Part shown: positions 6,199 through 12,893 of the stretch, one piece after another | Layout: each line of letters begins with the position of its first letter | Numbering within the stretch: the first letter of the stretch is position 1 | IMG/VR virus record: IMGVR_UViG_3300025809_000127 | Span: 1-23,323 of that record | DNA: 23,323 nucleotides | Reading direction: 5' to 3' (one strand) | From: a virus | Made by a program: the position numbers and the translations under genes | Notes under the pieces: generated by a model | Told to the model about the DNA's origin: nothing | What the model saw: only the letters and a program-made list of their open reading frames with translations | Database searches by the model: none

Positions 6199-6459
6199 CT
6201 TGTAATTGTAGTTGTATGGACTGACTACTCCTTCTTTAACATCTTCAGCCTCTTTATTTCTAAGTTCCCTAACAAAAGCTATCTCTCTTTCAATGTAGTC
6301 TTTAGCTTTGTATAGGTCTTGCAGCTCATCATCTTTCTTTCCTGCCCTGGCAATATACTTAACAACATTGCCTCTGTTGAATGAAAGTTTGTAGTGTTGA
6401 CAGAAGTCTATTACATCGTAATCTCCTGTAGCTTCATAGTGTATTGCGTTTCCTCTCAC
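6187..6459 (-). CDS. DUF3310 family protein
   Basis: The 90-residue product carries the DUF3310 pattern: an N-terminal HYEATGDYDVIDFCQHY, then LSFNRGNVVKYIARAGKKD and DLYKAKDYIEREI. Members are common in phages and are often annotated as nucleotide kinases, although the biochemical role is not settled. The open frame reaches a TTG at 6492, but GTG 6459 makes a GTGA overlap with the preceding TGA stop and starts close to the domain, so I prefer it. It is the last gene of the sigma-factor operon, with its stop embedded in a terminator hairpin. Confidence 0.85.
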   Translation of the reverse strand: MRGNAIHYEATGDYDVIDFCQHYKLSFNRGNVVKYIARAGKKDDELQDLYKAKDYIEREIAFVRELRNKEAEDVKEGVVSPYNYNYKERP

Positions 6460-6659
6460 AGCTTTTCCATTTGAGATAAAACATCGTACCAATACGTTCT
6501 GTCATTGTAATGAGTTCTTGAGTGCATGATTAAATCTAAAATCTCATCAACACTTTTCTTTTTTGCATCAACAAACCCAACATTGTTTTCTTCAAATGAT
6601 TTCCAATTTGAGTTCAAAATGTGTCTGGCTTTCTCTAATTTTTCTTTACTGTTTTCCAT
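6456..6659 (-). CDS. Hypothetical helical protein, 67 aa
   Basis: This 67-residue protein starts MENSKEKLEKARHILNSNWK and is predicted almost fully helical, with alternating charges in the first 20 residues. The second half (DLIMHSRTHYNDRTYWYDVLSQMEKL) is richer in aromatics. It starts one base after the stop of the preceding gene and its TGA overlaps the GTG of the DUF3310 gene. No family is recognised. Confidence 0.6.
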   Translation of the reverse strand: MENSKEKLEKARHILNSNWKSFEENNVGFVDAKKKSVDEILDLIMHSRTHYNDRTYWYDVLSQMEKL

Positions 6660-6660
6660 A

Positions 6661-7011
6661 TTAATCTATCTTTAAAAATTCTGCGTTAGCGTATTCCTGA
6701 AACCATTCCTTATTGTCCTGGTACTTGTCTATTATTGCATCAATCATTACAAGTTCGTCAATTGAACTACCTTTAATCTTATCCATCAATGACTCTATCT
6801 TGTTTAAGATGTTAGTAACCATCTGCGGATCTGTGTTGTACAGATTGTTAAACTCTTCTCGCACAGTATCCTCAAGCATTATGTTTAGCTTGTTTACTTG
6901 CTGCTTTACATTCTGTCTGTATTGCTTAGTCAGCCTGAGGCCTTCATTGGCCTCTAACAACAACTGAGACAACAATACACTCTTCATATAATCTAATTGC
7001 ATTTTACTCAT
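6661..7011 (-). CDS. Hypothetical helical protein, 116 aa
   Basis: The 116-residue product is helical throughout, with a probable coiled-coil stretch from about residue 15 to 55 (LLLEANEGLRLTKQYRQNVK, then QQVNKLNIMLEDTVREEF) and a second helix pair ending near residue 100. ATG 7011 overlaps the stop of the endonuclease-like gene as ATGA, so the two are coupled and this protein could be a partner or inhibitor of that nuclease; that is inference from position only. No motif is recognised. Confidence 0.65.
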   Translation of the reverse strand: MSKMQLDYMKSVLLSQLLLEANEGLRLTKQYRQNVKQQVNKLNIMLEDTVREEFNNLYNTDPQMVTNILNKIESLMDKIKGSSIDELVMIDAIIDKYQDNKEWFQEYANAEFLKID

Positions 7012-7652
7012 ATTACATTTATTTTCATTGCTAATATAGTGTTTATTTGATTTAATACATATTCTTTGTCATAGAAAGTATCTGCTTGATAATATATAAT
7101 TATATGAGGAACATTGAATGTATCCTTATATAATTTAAGTTGGGACTGATGAAGATCCTTAGACTTTAATTGAAATGGAGAAGACATATGTTTATAGCTT
7201 ATTGGCTTTACCTGTATTCCAAAAAGTAATGTATCTGAGTAAGCTTCCCAATCAGTAAAGTAATTCTCATCTATATCATGAGTGGTCTTTCTAAAGTCAA
7301 TATTAGGAAATTCTAACTTAAGATCATCCATTAGCTCAATCTCTTTCACCATGCCATTCCAGGTCTGACCCAATACTCTATGAAAAACATAATTCTTAGC
7401 ATTTAATAAAGTGCAAGAATGTGTATCCACAATGTAATTACTTATGTCATTAAGGACATCTCTTCCTACATTGTCAAAATAATACCTAACCCATTCCTTA
7501 TCATCAAATGAATAATTATCATCTCTAATAAATAAATCAAATAACTCAGAACATTTTCCTACATTAGAAGACCAGAACATTCTGCTCAACTTAGTATTCT
7601 TCTTTAGCTTCTGATAAAGAGAGTTAGGTATATTGTATTCAAAATACTTCAT
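7008..7652 (-). CDS. Possible MjaI-like PD-(D/E)XK endonuclease
   Basis: The 214-residue product looks like a restriction-type nuclease. Around residues 130-160 it has IDENYFTDWEAY followed by LLFGIQVKPISY: an acidic cluster, then a hydrophobic strand ending in Q-V-K, the degenerate D-x(n)-(E/Q)-x-K core of PD-(D/E)XK enzymes. QVKPISY and GQTWNG upstream fit my memory of the MjaI restriction family, but this is not confirmed. No DNA methyltransferase is visible in the window, so if active it must spare phage DNA by other means. TAATG and ATGA overlaps couple it to both neighbours in the sigma-factor operon. Confidence 0.55.
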   Translation of the reverse strand: MKYFEYNIPNSLYQKLKKNTKLSRMFWSSNVGKCSELFDLFIRDDNYSFDDKEWVRYYFDNVGRDVLNDISNYIVDTHSCTLLNAKNYVFHRVLGQTWNGMVKEIELMDDLKLEFPNIDFRKTTHDIDENYFTDWEAYSDTLLFGIQVKPISYKHMSSPFQLKSKDLHQSQLKLYKDTFNVPHIIIYYQADTFYDKEYVLNQINTILAMKINVI

Positions 7653-8089
7653 TAACTATTGTATTCGTCTATAAGTTGTTTCAATGCGTTGTAAGTACTT
7701 CTAAAGCAAGAACCACAAGACGTAGGCTGCTTGTTCTCATTGAACACCCTATTGTAAATCTTCAACATCTTTAACTGAACAGTCTGACTAACTACATTAG
7801 TAGGTTTTGACATATGATCCACCAAGTAGTTATACTCCTCTTCAGCCAAGCATTCTATCTTCTTGTAAGGGAATACCTTATTGAGAGTAGTCTTTCTTTC
7901 TGAACACCCACAATCCTCTCCAGCTAAGAACTTAACTGCTGCTTTAATTCCTGTAGCTGTAGTAATTTTTTCAATGGTATCTCCAAGTCCAGTAGATTCA
8001 GAAGCTGTAGCTTCTTCTCTGGATACAACCCATTCTTTGTACTCCTTAGTGCGTTTGTCTAATGCTTCGTAGTAGGTTTGGTCTTTCAT
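7652..8089 (-). CDS. Conserved phage protein with two cysteine pairs
   Basis: The 145-residue product has a charged N-terminal helix, a GLGDTIEKITTATGIKAAVKFL segment around residues 34-55, then CGCSERK near residue 60 and SCGSCFR near residue 125. The four cysteines could form one metal site. LNKVFPYKK and a helical IYNRVFNE lie between. I recall similar GLGDTI/CGC proteins in Bacteroidota phages but know no function. Its ATG overlaps the sigma-factor TAA (TAATG), so it is made together with the sigma factor and could modulate it; that is inferred. Confidence 0.65.
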   Translation of the reverse strand: MKDQTYYEALDKRTKEYKEWVVSREEATASESTGLGDTIEKITTATGIKAAVKFLAGEDCGCSERKTTLNKVFPYKKIECLAEEEYNYLVDHMSKPTNVVSQTVQLKMLKIYNRVFNENKQPTSCGSCFRSTYNALKQLIDEYNS

Positions 8090-8649
8090 TACTTCTTTGA
8101 TTTGATTAAGTGAAAATCACCATTAGAATAATCCTGGTAATCTTCTATGAATTTGTTGTTTAATATATTCTTGTAATTCTTAATAGAATTGTATATACTC
8201 ATAAGAGTTATGCCAGAGCCATTTGCAATGTCTCTAAGCGATAAGTTTGTCTTAAAGTATAGCGAAGACAATATAATGTCGTAGCGTTCCCAACCCATAA
8301 TCTCTGAAGACATAGAGTCTATTAAATTGTGGAATGCCTCTTGTTCATCAAACTGACTGCTATCAAATTCAACATCATCTTGAATATCATCAGTTTCTAT
8401 ATATTCAAAGAACTTGTATTTGTTTCTTGCTTTCACATAGTCAACAAACATATTTTTTAGTGTAACATAGATGAAGAATCTATTGACCTCATCATCATTG
8501 TACATAATCTTTTTCTCATCAGTAACAAGCCTATGTATCCGCAAATACATACTCTGCACTATATCTTCTGCGATGTGCTTATCACATCCCATGTTGACAA
8601 CCATCTTAATCCATAAGGTGTGGTTATCTGCAAGTTTTTCTAATATCAA
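8089..8649 (-). CDS. Phage-encoded sigma-70 family (ECF-like) factor
   Basis: The 186-residue protein has the two conserved regions of group IV sigma factors. Region 2, about residues 8-80, contains IAEDIVQSMYLRI and FFIYVTLKNMFVDYVKARNK. Region 4, about residues 118-165, is a helix-turn-helix with LSLRDIANGSGITLMSIYNSIKNY. An acidic linker (DDIQDDVEFD) separates them. It should direct host RNA polymerase to phage promoters; the repeated motif upstream of terminase and head genes is a plausible target. The frame starts at a TTG (8649) whose TTGA overlaps the RusA stop; the first in-frame ATG is at residue 16, inside region 2, so TTG is likely. A weak start may limit its dose. Confidence 0.88.
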   Translation of the reverse strand: MILEKLADNHTLWIKMVVNMGCDKHIAEDIVQSMYLRIHRLVTDEKKIMYNDDEVNRFFIYVTLKNMFVDYVKARNKYKFFEYIETDDIQDDVEFDSSQFDEQEAFHNLIDSMSSEIMGWERYDIILSSLYFKTNLSLRDIANGSGITLMSIYNSIKNYKNILNNKFIEDYQDYSNGDFHLIKSKK

Positions 8650-9062
8650 TATCTAAGTGTTAGGGTTATTTTATCAGTTTCCCCATAGAACTTTTCTAAG
8701 TTATTTATACAAACAATATTCTGATCTTGCTCATAGACTACTCCCTCCAAGGCATCTAAGAATGCCTTGTTGAGATTATCTTGTAAATCAGGTTTGGTTG
8801 GTTTATAAATCTTGCCTTGTTGTCTTTTCTTTTTACTAAATGCTTTTGGATATGCATACTGATAATGTAGCTGGTCTATGAAAATCAAAGTACCAGCAGG
8901 GATTATTTCAAACCCCTCTGGCAATTGATCGCTAACCAACTTAATTACATATGCTTGATAATCCACTATCTTTTTTGGTTTGTAAGACCTACCACTACGG
9001 GTGAACCTTACAGATTGATGAGGTTGCGCCCTCAAGTTGAATGTTAATTCTAATTTATTCAA
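8646..9062 (-). CDS. rusA: RusA-like Holliday junction resolvase
   Basis: The product (138 residues from TTG 9062) is a RusA-family endonuclease, which resolves Holliday junctions during phage recombination and before packaging. It starts LELTFNLRAQPHQS as RusA proteins do. The catalytic segment KPDLQDNLNKAFLDALEGVVYEQD shows the conserved aspartates and the LDAL-GVVY-D pattern. No ATG is available near the domain start. The candidates are TTG 9077 and TTG 9062; I prefer the latter because AAAGAAG precedes it and the overlap with the ATPase gene is only 8 bases. Its TGA overlaps the sigma-factor TTG. Confidence 0.88.
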   Translation of the reverse strand: MNKLELTFNLRAQPHQSVRFTRSGRSYKPKKIVDYQAYVIKLVSDQLPEGFEIIPAGTLIFIDQLHYQYAYPKAFSKKKRQQGKIYKPTKPDLQDNLNKAFLDALEGVVYEQDQNIVCINNLEKFYGETDKITLTLRY

Positions 9063-9909
9063 ACTTCTTTGTGTCAAATTTATCCAAGTCTGTGTCTATC
9101 ACAGATGGCAATCCATAGTCATCTATCTTATATGAGAAGCTATTAAAGGGAAAGTTTCTGCTTTCCTTACATAACACCTCTATGTATCCTTCATCAAAGT
9201 TAGGCATTAACTGAATCGCAGTTTCAGCCTTTTTATATAAGGAAGACCCAAGATGGCCTGTCGCTTTATTTGTTCCGTGATTAGAATGTATCACAGTAAG
9301 TATAGTACAATTGTATTCTAATGTCCAAGACATAAGCTTCTGTATTATCTTATTTGATTCATCTATATTATTCACATCACTTACTAAATCTGCTATACCA
9401 TCTATAATAACTAACCCAGGGTTATTTACTCTTCTGCTCAAGCAGTAATCTATAAAATCTACTCTCTTATCATAATCAAGCTGTCTAAGGCCATAAGTAT
9501 GATAACACTCATTATCTAAGCCAGTCATCCTTAATACTCTCTTAAACACTCTCTGAGCGTGAAATCTTCCTTGCTCAGTATCAAAGTGCAATAAGCACTT
9601 ATCATCTCTATATCCTTTTATACCTTTAGTGTATCCATCAGATTTACCTCCAAGGAAAGCCGCACTAAGCAAGCTTACAAAAAAGGTCTTGGTAGATTTT
9701 GGTGGCGCCTGTACAAAAATTAGGTTGCCAAAAGTTCCTATAGGAGTTGGATATGTAACTCCTCCCATTGTATGTTCTCCAAAGCTTAAGGACACAGGAG
9801 GGTGTCCAATCTCTTCATTAGGGTCTATAAAGAGTTCCCTCTCTATATTCTCCATTTGCATCATCAAGACTTCCCTCTCGTCTGATTCCGCTATTTGTTC
9901 CTTTGTCAT
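9055..9909 (-). CDS. RepA/RecA-like ATPase (AAA_25 type), probable helicase or recombination ATPase
   Basis: The 284-residue protein is a RecA-fold ATPase like the RepA/AAA_25 proteins of phage replication modules. Residues 68-75, APPKSTKT, stand at the P-loop after strand NLIFVQ; the Lys-Thr end is kept but the usual glycines are missing. Walker B is LVIIDGIADLV around residue 165. Later TILTVIHSN and HLGSSLYKKAETAIQL match the sensor and C-terminal strands of the family. It sits between an SSB-like gene and rusA, suggesting a DNA-unwinding or recombination-loading role. A short hairpin at 9934-9953 separates it from the SSB-like gene. Confidence 0.8.
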   Translation of the reverse strand: MTKEQIAESDEREVLMMQMENIERELFIDPNEEIGHPPVSLSFGEHTMGGVTYPTPIGTFGNLIFVQAPPKSTKTFFVSLLSAAFLGGKSDGYTKGIKGYRDDKCLLHFDTEQGRFHAQRVFKRVLRMTGLDNECYHTYGLRQLDYDKRVDFIDYCLSRRVNNPGLVIIDGIADLVSDVNNIDESNKIIQKLMSWTLEYNCTILTVIHSNHGTNKATGHLGSSLYKKAETAIQLMPNFDEGYIEVLCKESRNFPFNSFSYKIDDYGLPSVIDTDLDKFDTKKFE

Positions 9910-9933
9910 ATTGTTGAAATATTTAAAAGGAGA

Positions 9934-9953
9934 GATGGGGCCTAAGCCCCATC
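9934..9953 (-). terminator. Hairpin in the gap before the ATPase gene, possible attenuator
   Basis: On the minus strand GATGGGGC-ttag-GCCCCATC (8-base stem, 4-base loop) is followed by TCTCCTTTTAA. The imperfect T-tract suggests a partial terminator that lowers expression of the downstream ATPase relative to the SSB-like gene, or a 3' stabilising hairpin. Confidence 0.55.
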
Positions 9954-9967
9954 AAGTCCTTTATTTA

Positions 9968-10261
9968 CTAAAATGGTAAATCGGCAGCAGCTGAAACCTC
10001 TACCTTCTCAGTAGCCGCACCCTTTGGTGTAGGCTTGAAGGTATTTAAGGAAAAATACATTCCCTGCTTTCCAGATAGCATATTAAGCTTTAACTGCTTA
10101 TTGCCTTTGTATTCTGAATAGTATTCTTTATGAGTTGATACGAACTCAAAGAATTTTTTTAGTTCTACAATAACCTCACCTTTTACAAATTCTGGTGCGG
10201 TTTCTCTTGGGTTGAAGAATCTCAATCCGTCTACGAAAATAGTCTCTTTTGTGTTACTCAT
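9968..10261 (-). CDS. SSB-like protein
   Basis: The 97-residue product has a compact N-terminal part with alternating hydrophobic strands (IFVDGLRFFNP, GEVIVELKKFFEFV, KQGMYFSLNTF) and a low-complexity tail of about 20 residues ending AADLPF. The tail resembles the DDIPF tip by which single-stranded DNA-binding proteins recruit partners. Position between the ERF annealing protein and the ATPase also fits a phage SSB. It is shorter than standard SSB and I cannot place it in a named family. A palindrome lies just upstream (10272-10283) and a hairpin downstream. Confidence 0.6.
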   Translation of the reverse strand: MSNTKETIFVDGLRFFNPRETAPEFVKGEVIVELKKFFEFVSTHKEYYSEYKGNKQLKLNMLSGKQGMYFSLNTFKPTPKGAATEKVEVSAAADLPF

Positions 10262-10291
10262 TGTGTTAATTATTAACGTTAATATTAATTG

Positions 10292-10753
10292 TTACCAGCG
10301 TGGTGCTGGGTTACCTTGTGTAGCAGTAGCTGCTTTAGCTACTGTTCCTTTTCCGTGATCGTTCGTGGCATCTGCATCTTTAGTATCATCTATAAGTAGA
10401 AGGCCATTAAGTGCATACTTCCTTGCATAAGAAGAAGAACTACCAAAGCTTTGTGCAATGTCCATTCCTTTTCTGTTTGCATCAACTCCTGCTTGAGCCT
10501 TAGCCTCTACAGAGTTTCCTTCTGAATGTAGGATAGCTCTTGCTTCCACAAAAACTAATGTTCCTACCTCTTTAATCTCATCAGTAATAGTTAGTCCTAT
10601 TTGATGTTTAGCCAACAATGGCTTAAGTGCTTCCAAGATGTCTTCTTGGTTTCTGTACTTGTACTTCCCAAATGAGTTGTACTGATTCTTCGGGGCCTTT
10701 AATTCAGTCTGAATTGCAATCACCTTTTCCTGGAATGTTAATGTTTCTGTCAT
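10292..10753 (-). CDS. erf: ERF-family single-strand annealing protein
   Basis: The 153-residue protein matches the ERF superfamily of phage recombinases, which anneal complementary single strands made by an exonuclease. Signature segments are FGKYKYRNQEDILEALKPLL (residues 28-47), the central VEAKAQAGVDANRKGMDIAQ, and SSSSYARKYALNGLLLIDD with the acidic DATNDHG end. Length is slightly shorter than typical ERF (about 170-210). Its partner exonuclease is probably the RecE-like gene at 5010-5783. A TAAATTTG -7 box at 10774-10781 lies about 20 bases upstream of the ATG. Confidence 0.88.
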   Translation of the reverse strand: MTETLTFQEKVIAIQTELKAPKNQYNSFGKYKYRNQEDILEALKPLLAKHQIGLTITDEIKEVGTLVFVEARAILHSEGNSVEAKAQAGVDANRKGMDIAQSFGSSSSYARKYALNGLLLIDDTKDADATNDHGKGTVAKAATATQGNPAPRW

Positions 10754-10773
10754 AATGAAATTGTTTAATTATA

Positions 10774-10781
10774 CAAATTTA
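10774..10781 (-). promoter_or_regulatory. Possible promoter before the ERF gene
   Basis: TAAATTTG on the minus strand matches TAnnTTTG and lies 20 bases before the ERF start in a 52-base gap. No clear TTTG is found at the -33 position, so this is a weaker candidate than those at 1260, 6133 and 12372. Confidence 0.4.
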
Positions 10782-10805
10782 GTTAATATATATTGATAAA
10801 TAAAA

Positions 10806-11066
10806 TTATTTAACAACTATTTTCTTTTTTTCCTCCTCAGTAGTCTTATGCAACAACTTGTAATAGTCTATTTTAAACTGTGTTAGCATCATCTGAGTCC
10901 CCTGAAGCTCCATCTCTAAGCCATTGACGTAGAACTGTACTTCATTTAGCTTCTTGTAATATTCGTTAAGACCCTTCTTGTCATAAGCACTTGCTGTGTA
11001 TAACAAGTCAAGTGCCTCTGCAAGACTCATCCAATTGTCTATATATCTAACCTTGTTGAAAGACAT
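10806..11066 (-). CDS. Hypothetical helical protein, 86 aa
   Basis: The 86-residue product starts MSFNKVRYIDNWMSLAEALD and is helical, with a tyrosine-rich segment (YTASAYDKKGLNEYYKKL) and a C-terminal coiled-coil-like stretch ending in a run of E and K. It overlaps the preceding 58-residue gene by 20 bases and is followed by the ERF gene's short upstream gap. It is not a recognised family. Confidence 0.6.
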   Translation of the reverse strand: MSFNKVRYIDNWMSLAEALDLLYTASAYDKKGLNEYYKKLNEVQFYVNGLEMELQGTQMMLTQFKIDYYKLLHKTTEEEKKKIVVK

Positions 11067-11223
11067 CTGACTGGACTACTTGCTTATATTCATCTGGACA
11101 ATCCTTATCACATAATTCAAATATAAATGTGGTAAGCTTCTCGTTCTCTAATTTAAGCCTATTAACTTCATCTAATAAAGCTGCAATCCTGGCTTCTTTG
11201 TAACTTAATAAATTGTGACTCAT
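11047..11223 (-). CDS. Small coiled-coil protein, 58 aa
   Basis: ATG 11223 to TAG 11047-11049 encodes 58 residues. Residues 8-35 (EARIAALLDEVNRLKLENEK) have leucines in heptad spacing, a clear short coiled coil, and the end contains CDKDCPDEY. The ATG overlaps the TGA of the upstream gene (ATGA) and the end overlaps the next gene by 20 bases. Leucine-zipper-like phage peptides of this size often dimerise or bind a partner; the partner is unknown. Confidence 0.6.
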   Translation of the reverse strand: MSHNLLSYKEARIAALLDEVNRLKLENEKLTTFIFELCDKDCPDEYKQVVQSDVFQQG

Positions 11224-11483
11224 AATTTATTCTTTTCAATTAAAATAATAAGTTTTTCAATGTCTTCTTTACCAGTAAATATAATGTTCTCGTAATCAAA
11301 CATTTCTACACGCCAGCCATTTTTTTCAGCTTCTCCGTTATCATTAGATATTAAACATAATTCATCTGTAATATTATATGTGTAATAGTAATAAGGTTTT
11401 AGTCCTGAGTCTTTATGTTCTGGATATAAATCAGTTACATATGATTTTTTAAACCCTAAATCTATTAAATCTTGTTCTTTCAT
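11220..11483 (-). CDS. Hypothetical protein, 87 aa
   Basis: The 87-residue product starts MKEQDLIDLGFKKSYVTDLY and has alternating strands (YYYYTYNITDELCLISN, WRVEMFDYENIIF) followed by a C-terminal helix ending LIILIEKNKL. The pattern of a short helix, several strands and a helix resembles small proteins widespread in Bacteroidota phages and mobile elements, but I know no function. Both ends have ATGA overlaps with neighbouring small genes. Confidence 0.65.
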   Translation of the reverse strand: MKEQDLIDLGFKKSYVTDLYPEHKDSGLKPYYYYTYNITDELCLISNDNGEAEKNGWRVEMFDYENIIFTGKEDIEKLIILIEKNKL

Positions 11484-11635
11484 AATTGTTTTTTTATTTC
11501 TAATGTTGGGTAAGCATTACTATACCTTATTTCGTCTTGAGTTGAACCATAACGGCTATCGCCTCTTGTTTCTGTTCTCATTCCTGTGATGGGATTCAAT
11601 CCCATCTCCCACCACGGTTCTGCTAATTTTTGCAT
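11480..11635 (-). CDS. Small hypothetical protein, 51 aa
   Basis: ATG 11635 to TGA 11480-11482 encodes 51 residues starting MQKLAEPWWEMGLNPITGMR and rich in Arg, Gly and Ser in the middle (ETRGDSRYGST). It overlaps the ParB-like gene end by 13 bases and joins the next gene by an ATGA overlap. It is soluble and probably unstructured in its second half. The function is unknown. Confidence 0.55.
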   Translation of the reverse strand: MQKLAEPWWEMGLNPITGMRTETRGDSRYGSTQDEIRYSNAYPTLEIKKQL

Positions 11636-12342
11636 TTGCTTAATGATTTTTTATATTTATCTTCTAAGTATTTTCTTGTCTCACCTTCGCTTCCATAACA
11701 AGTTATGTAGTTATACTTGGCCATATGCTTTATAGCTTTCAGGTTAAGCCCTCCGTATTGATAGGATATCTTCTTTAGTGATCTTGATATTCTGTTATTA
11801 TAGGGACTTGCTGAATTTTCATAATCCTTCATAATATCAATAGCATCATAAACATTCTTAGCAACATCAATGTTAACTTTAAACGATTGCGACTTTAATG
11901 ATTTAAGCACCGAAAAAGCAGAACCATCCATTAATATCTCTAAGGATTTAATTATTGAGAATTTACCTTTTGATTGCTTGAACCATTTACCAGCATACTC
12001 AAGAGCTATCTTACAATCAATGTCTCCTTTAGTAGACAAGCTTCTGCAATAATCTTCAGCACTCCATTTCTTACTTTCTTGTAATTTAGCTATGTGTCCC
12101 TTATCTGCACAAGAAGATACTATATAAGGTATAACAAGATTGTTTCTTCTTAAAGCTACAAACCTATGTTGTCCTTCAATTATCTCATAATCTTTATTTA
12201 CAACTATAGGAACCTGTATTCCTATTTCTAAGATAGATTTCTCTATCTTGTCAACATTCAAGTCGTTAATGTCTCTGTTTGATTCAACAAAGTTGAACCT
12301 GTCGTAATTCTTAGTTTCACCTAAGTGCCATTTTGTTTCCAT
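11623..12342 (-). CDS. ParB-like domain protein
   Basis: The 239-residue product opens with a ParB/Srx-type domain: NDLNVDKIEKSILEIGIQVPIVVN, then YEIIEGQHRFVALR, where GQHR replaces the GxRR CTP-binding motif of plasmid ParB but matches many phage versions. The remaining 150 residues are helical and basic, without a clear ParB helix-turn-helix, ending in a KYKKSLSKCKN tail. Phage ParB-like proteins act as nucleases, CTP switches or regulators; here the role is open. It is the first gene of an operon with its own promoter (12372-12403) after a strong terminator. Confidence 0.8.
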   Translation of the reverse strand: METKWHLGETKNYDRFNFVESNRDINDLNVDKIEKSILEIGIQVPIVVNKDYEIIEGQHRFVALRRNNLVIPYIVSSCADKGHIAKLQESKKWSAEDYCRSLSTKGDIDCKIALEYAGKWFKQSKGKFSIIKSLEILMDGSAFSVLKSLKSQSFKVNIDVAKNVYDAIDIMKDYENSASPYNNRISRSLKKISYQYGGLNLKAIKHMAKYNYITCYGSEGETRKYLEDKYKKSLSKCKN

Positions 12343-12371
12343 TTTGTTATTGTTATTTGATTAATACCTTA

Positions 12372-12403
12372 CAAACATATATAATTATAAAACACCAGTC
12401 AAG
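12372..12403 (-). promoter_or_regulatory. Bacteroidota-type promoter for the ParB-like operon
   Basis: On the minus strand TATGTTTG (12372-12379) fits TAnnTTTG and CTTG (12400-12403) lies 20 bases upstream. It sits between the terminator at 12424-12458 and the ATG at 12342, giving a leader of about 25 bases. Confidence 0.65.
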
Positions 12404-12423
12404 TCTTTAACAAAAATTTAACA

Positions 12424-12458
12424 CTTTAAAACAGAAAGCCCCTCCGTAAAGAGGGGCT
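12424..12458 (-). terminator. Terminator after the degenerate M15 gene
   Basis: On the minus strand AGCCCCTC-tttacg-GAGGGGCT (8-base stem, 12437-12458) is followed by TTCTGTTTT. It ends the short two-gene unit that begins at 13116. Confidence 0.85.
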
Positions 12459-12488
12459 ATCATCAACAATAACAAAGGAAAAGGGAAA

Positions 12489-12893
12489 TCAAGTCCACAA
12501 GGCAAACTGTGGGGGTTTAAGGTCATCTGTATCAAAGTAAACTGTCTCTCTGTTTACCGCTATTCTTTCTACTCCAAATAAGATTAGCTCTTTTATTAAA
12601 GCCATTCTTTTCTTTGGGCCAACTACTCTAATCCTTATAGCCTTTCCAACTCTGTGGCTATCCTTAGTAGGAAATAGATTCTTGTCAGCATAAGTCTTGG
12701 AAACGTACCCAAGCTCTATATTTAAGTTTCTCTTAGTTCTATGCACTATCTGATCTAATATCAGAACTGGCTCCCTCTCCATAAAATGATATCCGCTGTT
12801 AGGTTCTCCAGGGCTATCAAATAAATCCCAAGTTAGATAGTTTAATCCTTCTCGGTTTCTTCTCTCTTCTAAGCTTAACTCTTTAGTATCCAT
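12489..12893 (-). CDS. Degenerate M15 peptidase-like protein (probable pseudoenzyme)
   Basis: The 134-residue product aligns along its whole C-terminal 115 residues with the endolysin encoded at 13818-14171. Shared features in order: FDSP, SG, a conserved Met, LDQ, GY, S-H-x2-G-x-A, R-x-x-x-I-x-L, G-x-x-R-I-x-V/I, a D-x-D/DxxKP region and the final WT. Yet two of the three zinc ligands are gone: the Asp of the SHxxGxAxD motif is Arg (residue 87) and the His of HVD is Tyr (residue 119). The Arg of SGYR is Val. It should therefore not cleave peptidoglycan, although the fold looks intact. ATG 12893 overlaps the previous gene by 11 bases; ATG 12929 is possible and adds 12 residues. Confidence 0.75.
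   Translation of the reverse strand: MDTKELSLEERRNREGLNYLTWDLFDSPGEPNSGYHFMEREPVLILDQIVHRTKRNLNIELGYVSKTYADKNLFPTKDSHRVGKAIRIRVVGPKKRMALIKELILFGVERIAVNRETVYFDTDDLKPPQFALWT

Noticed and set aside
9537-9552. CTCTTAAACACTC, resembling the dispersed repeat in inverse orientation
   Set aside because: It matches only about ten of fifteen bases, lies inside the ATPase gene and has the wrong orientation, so it is treated as chance.
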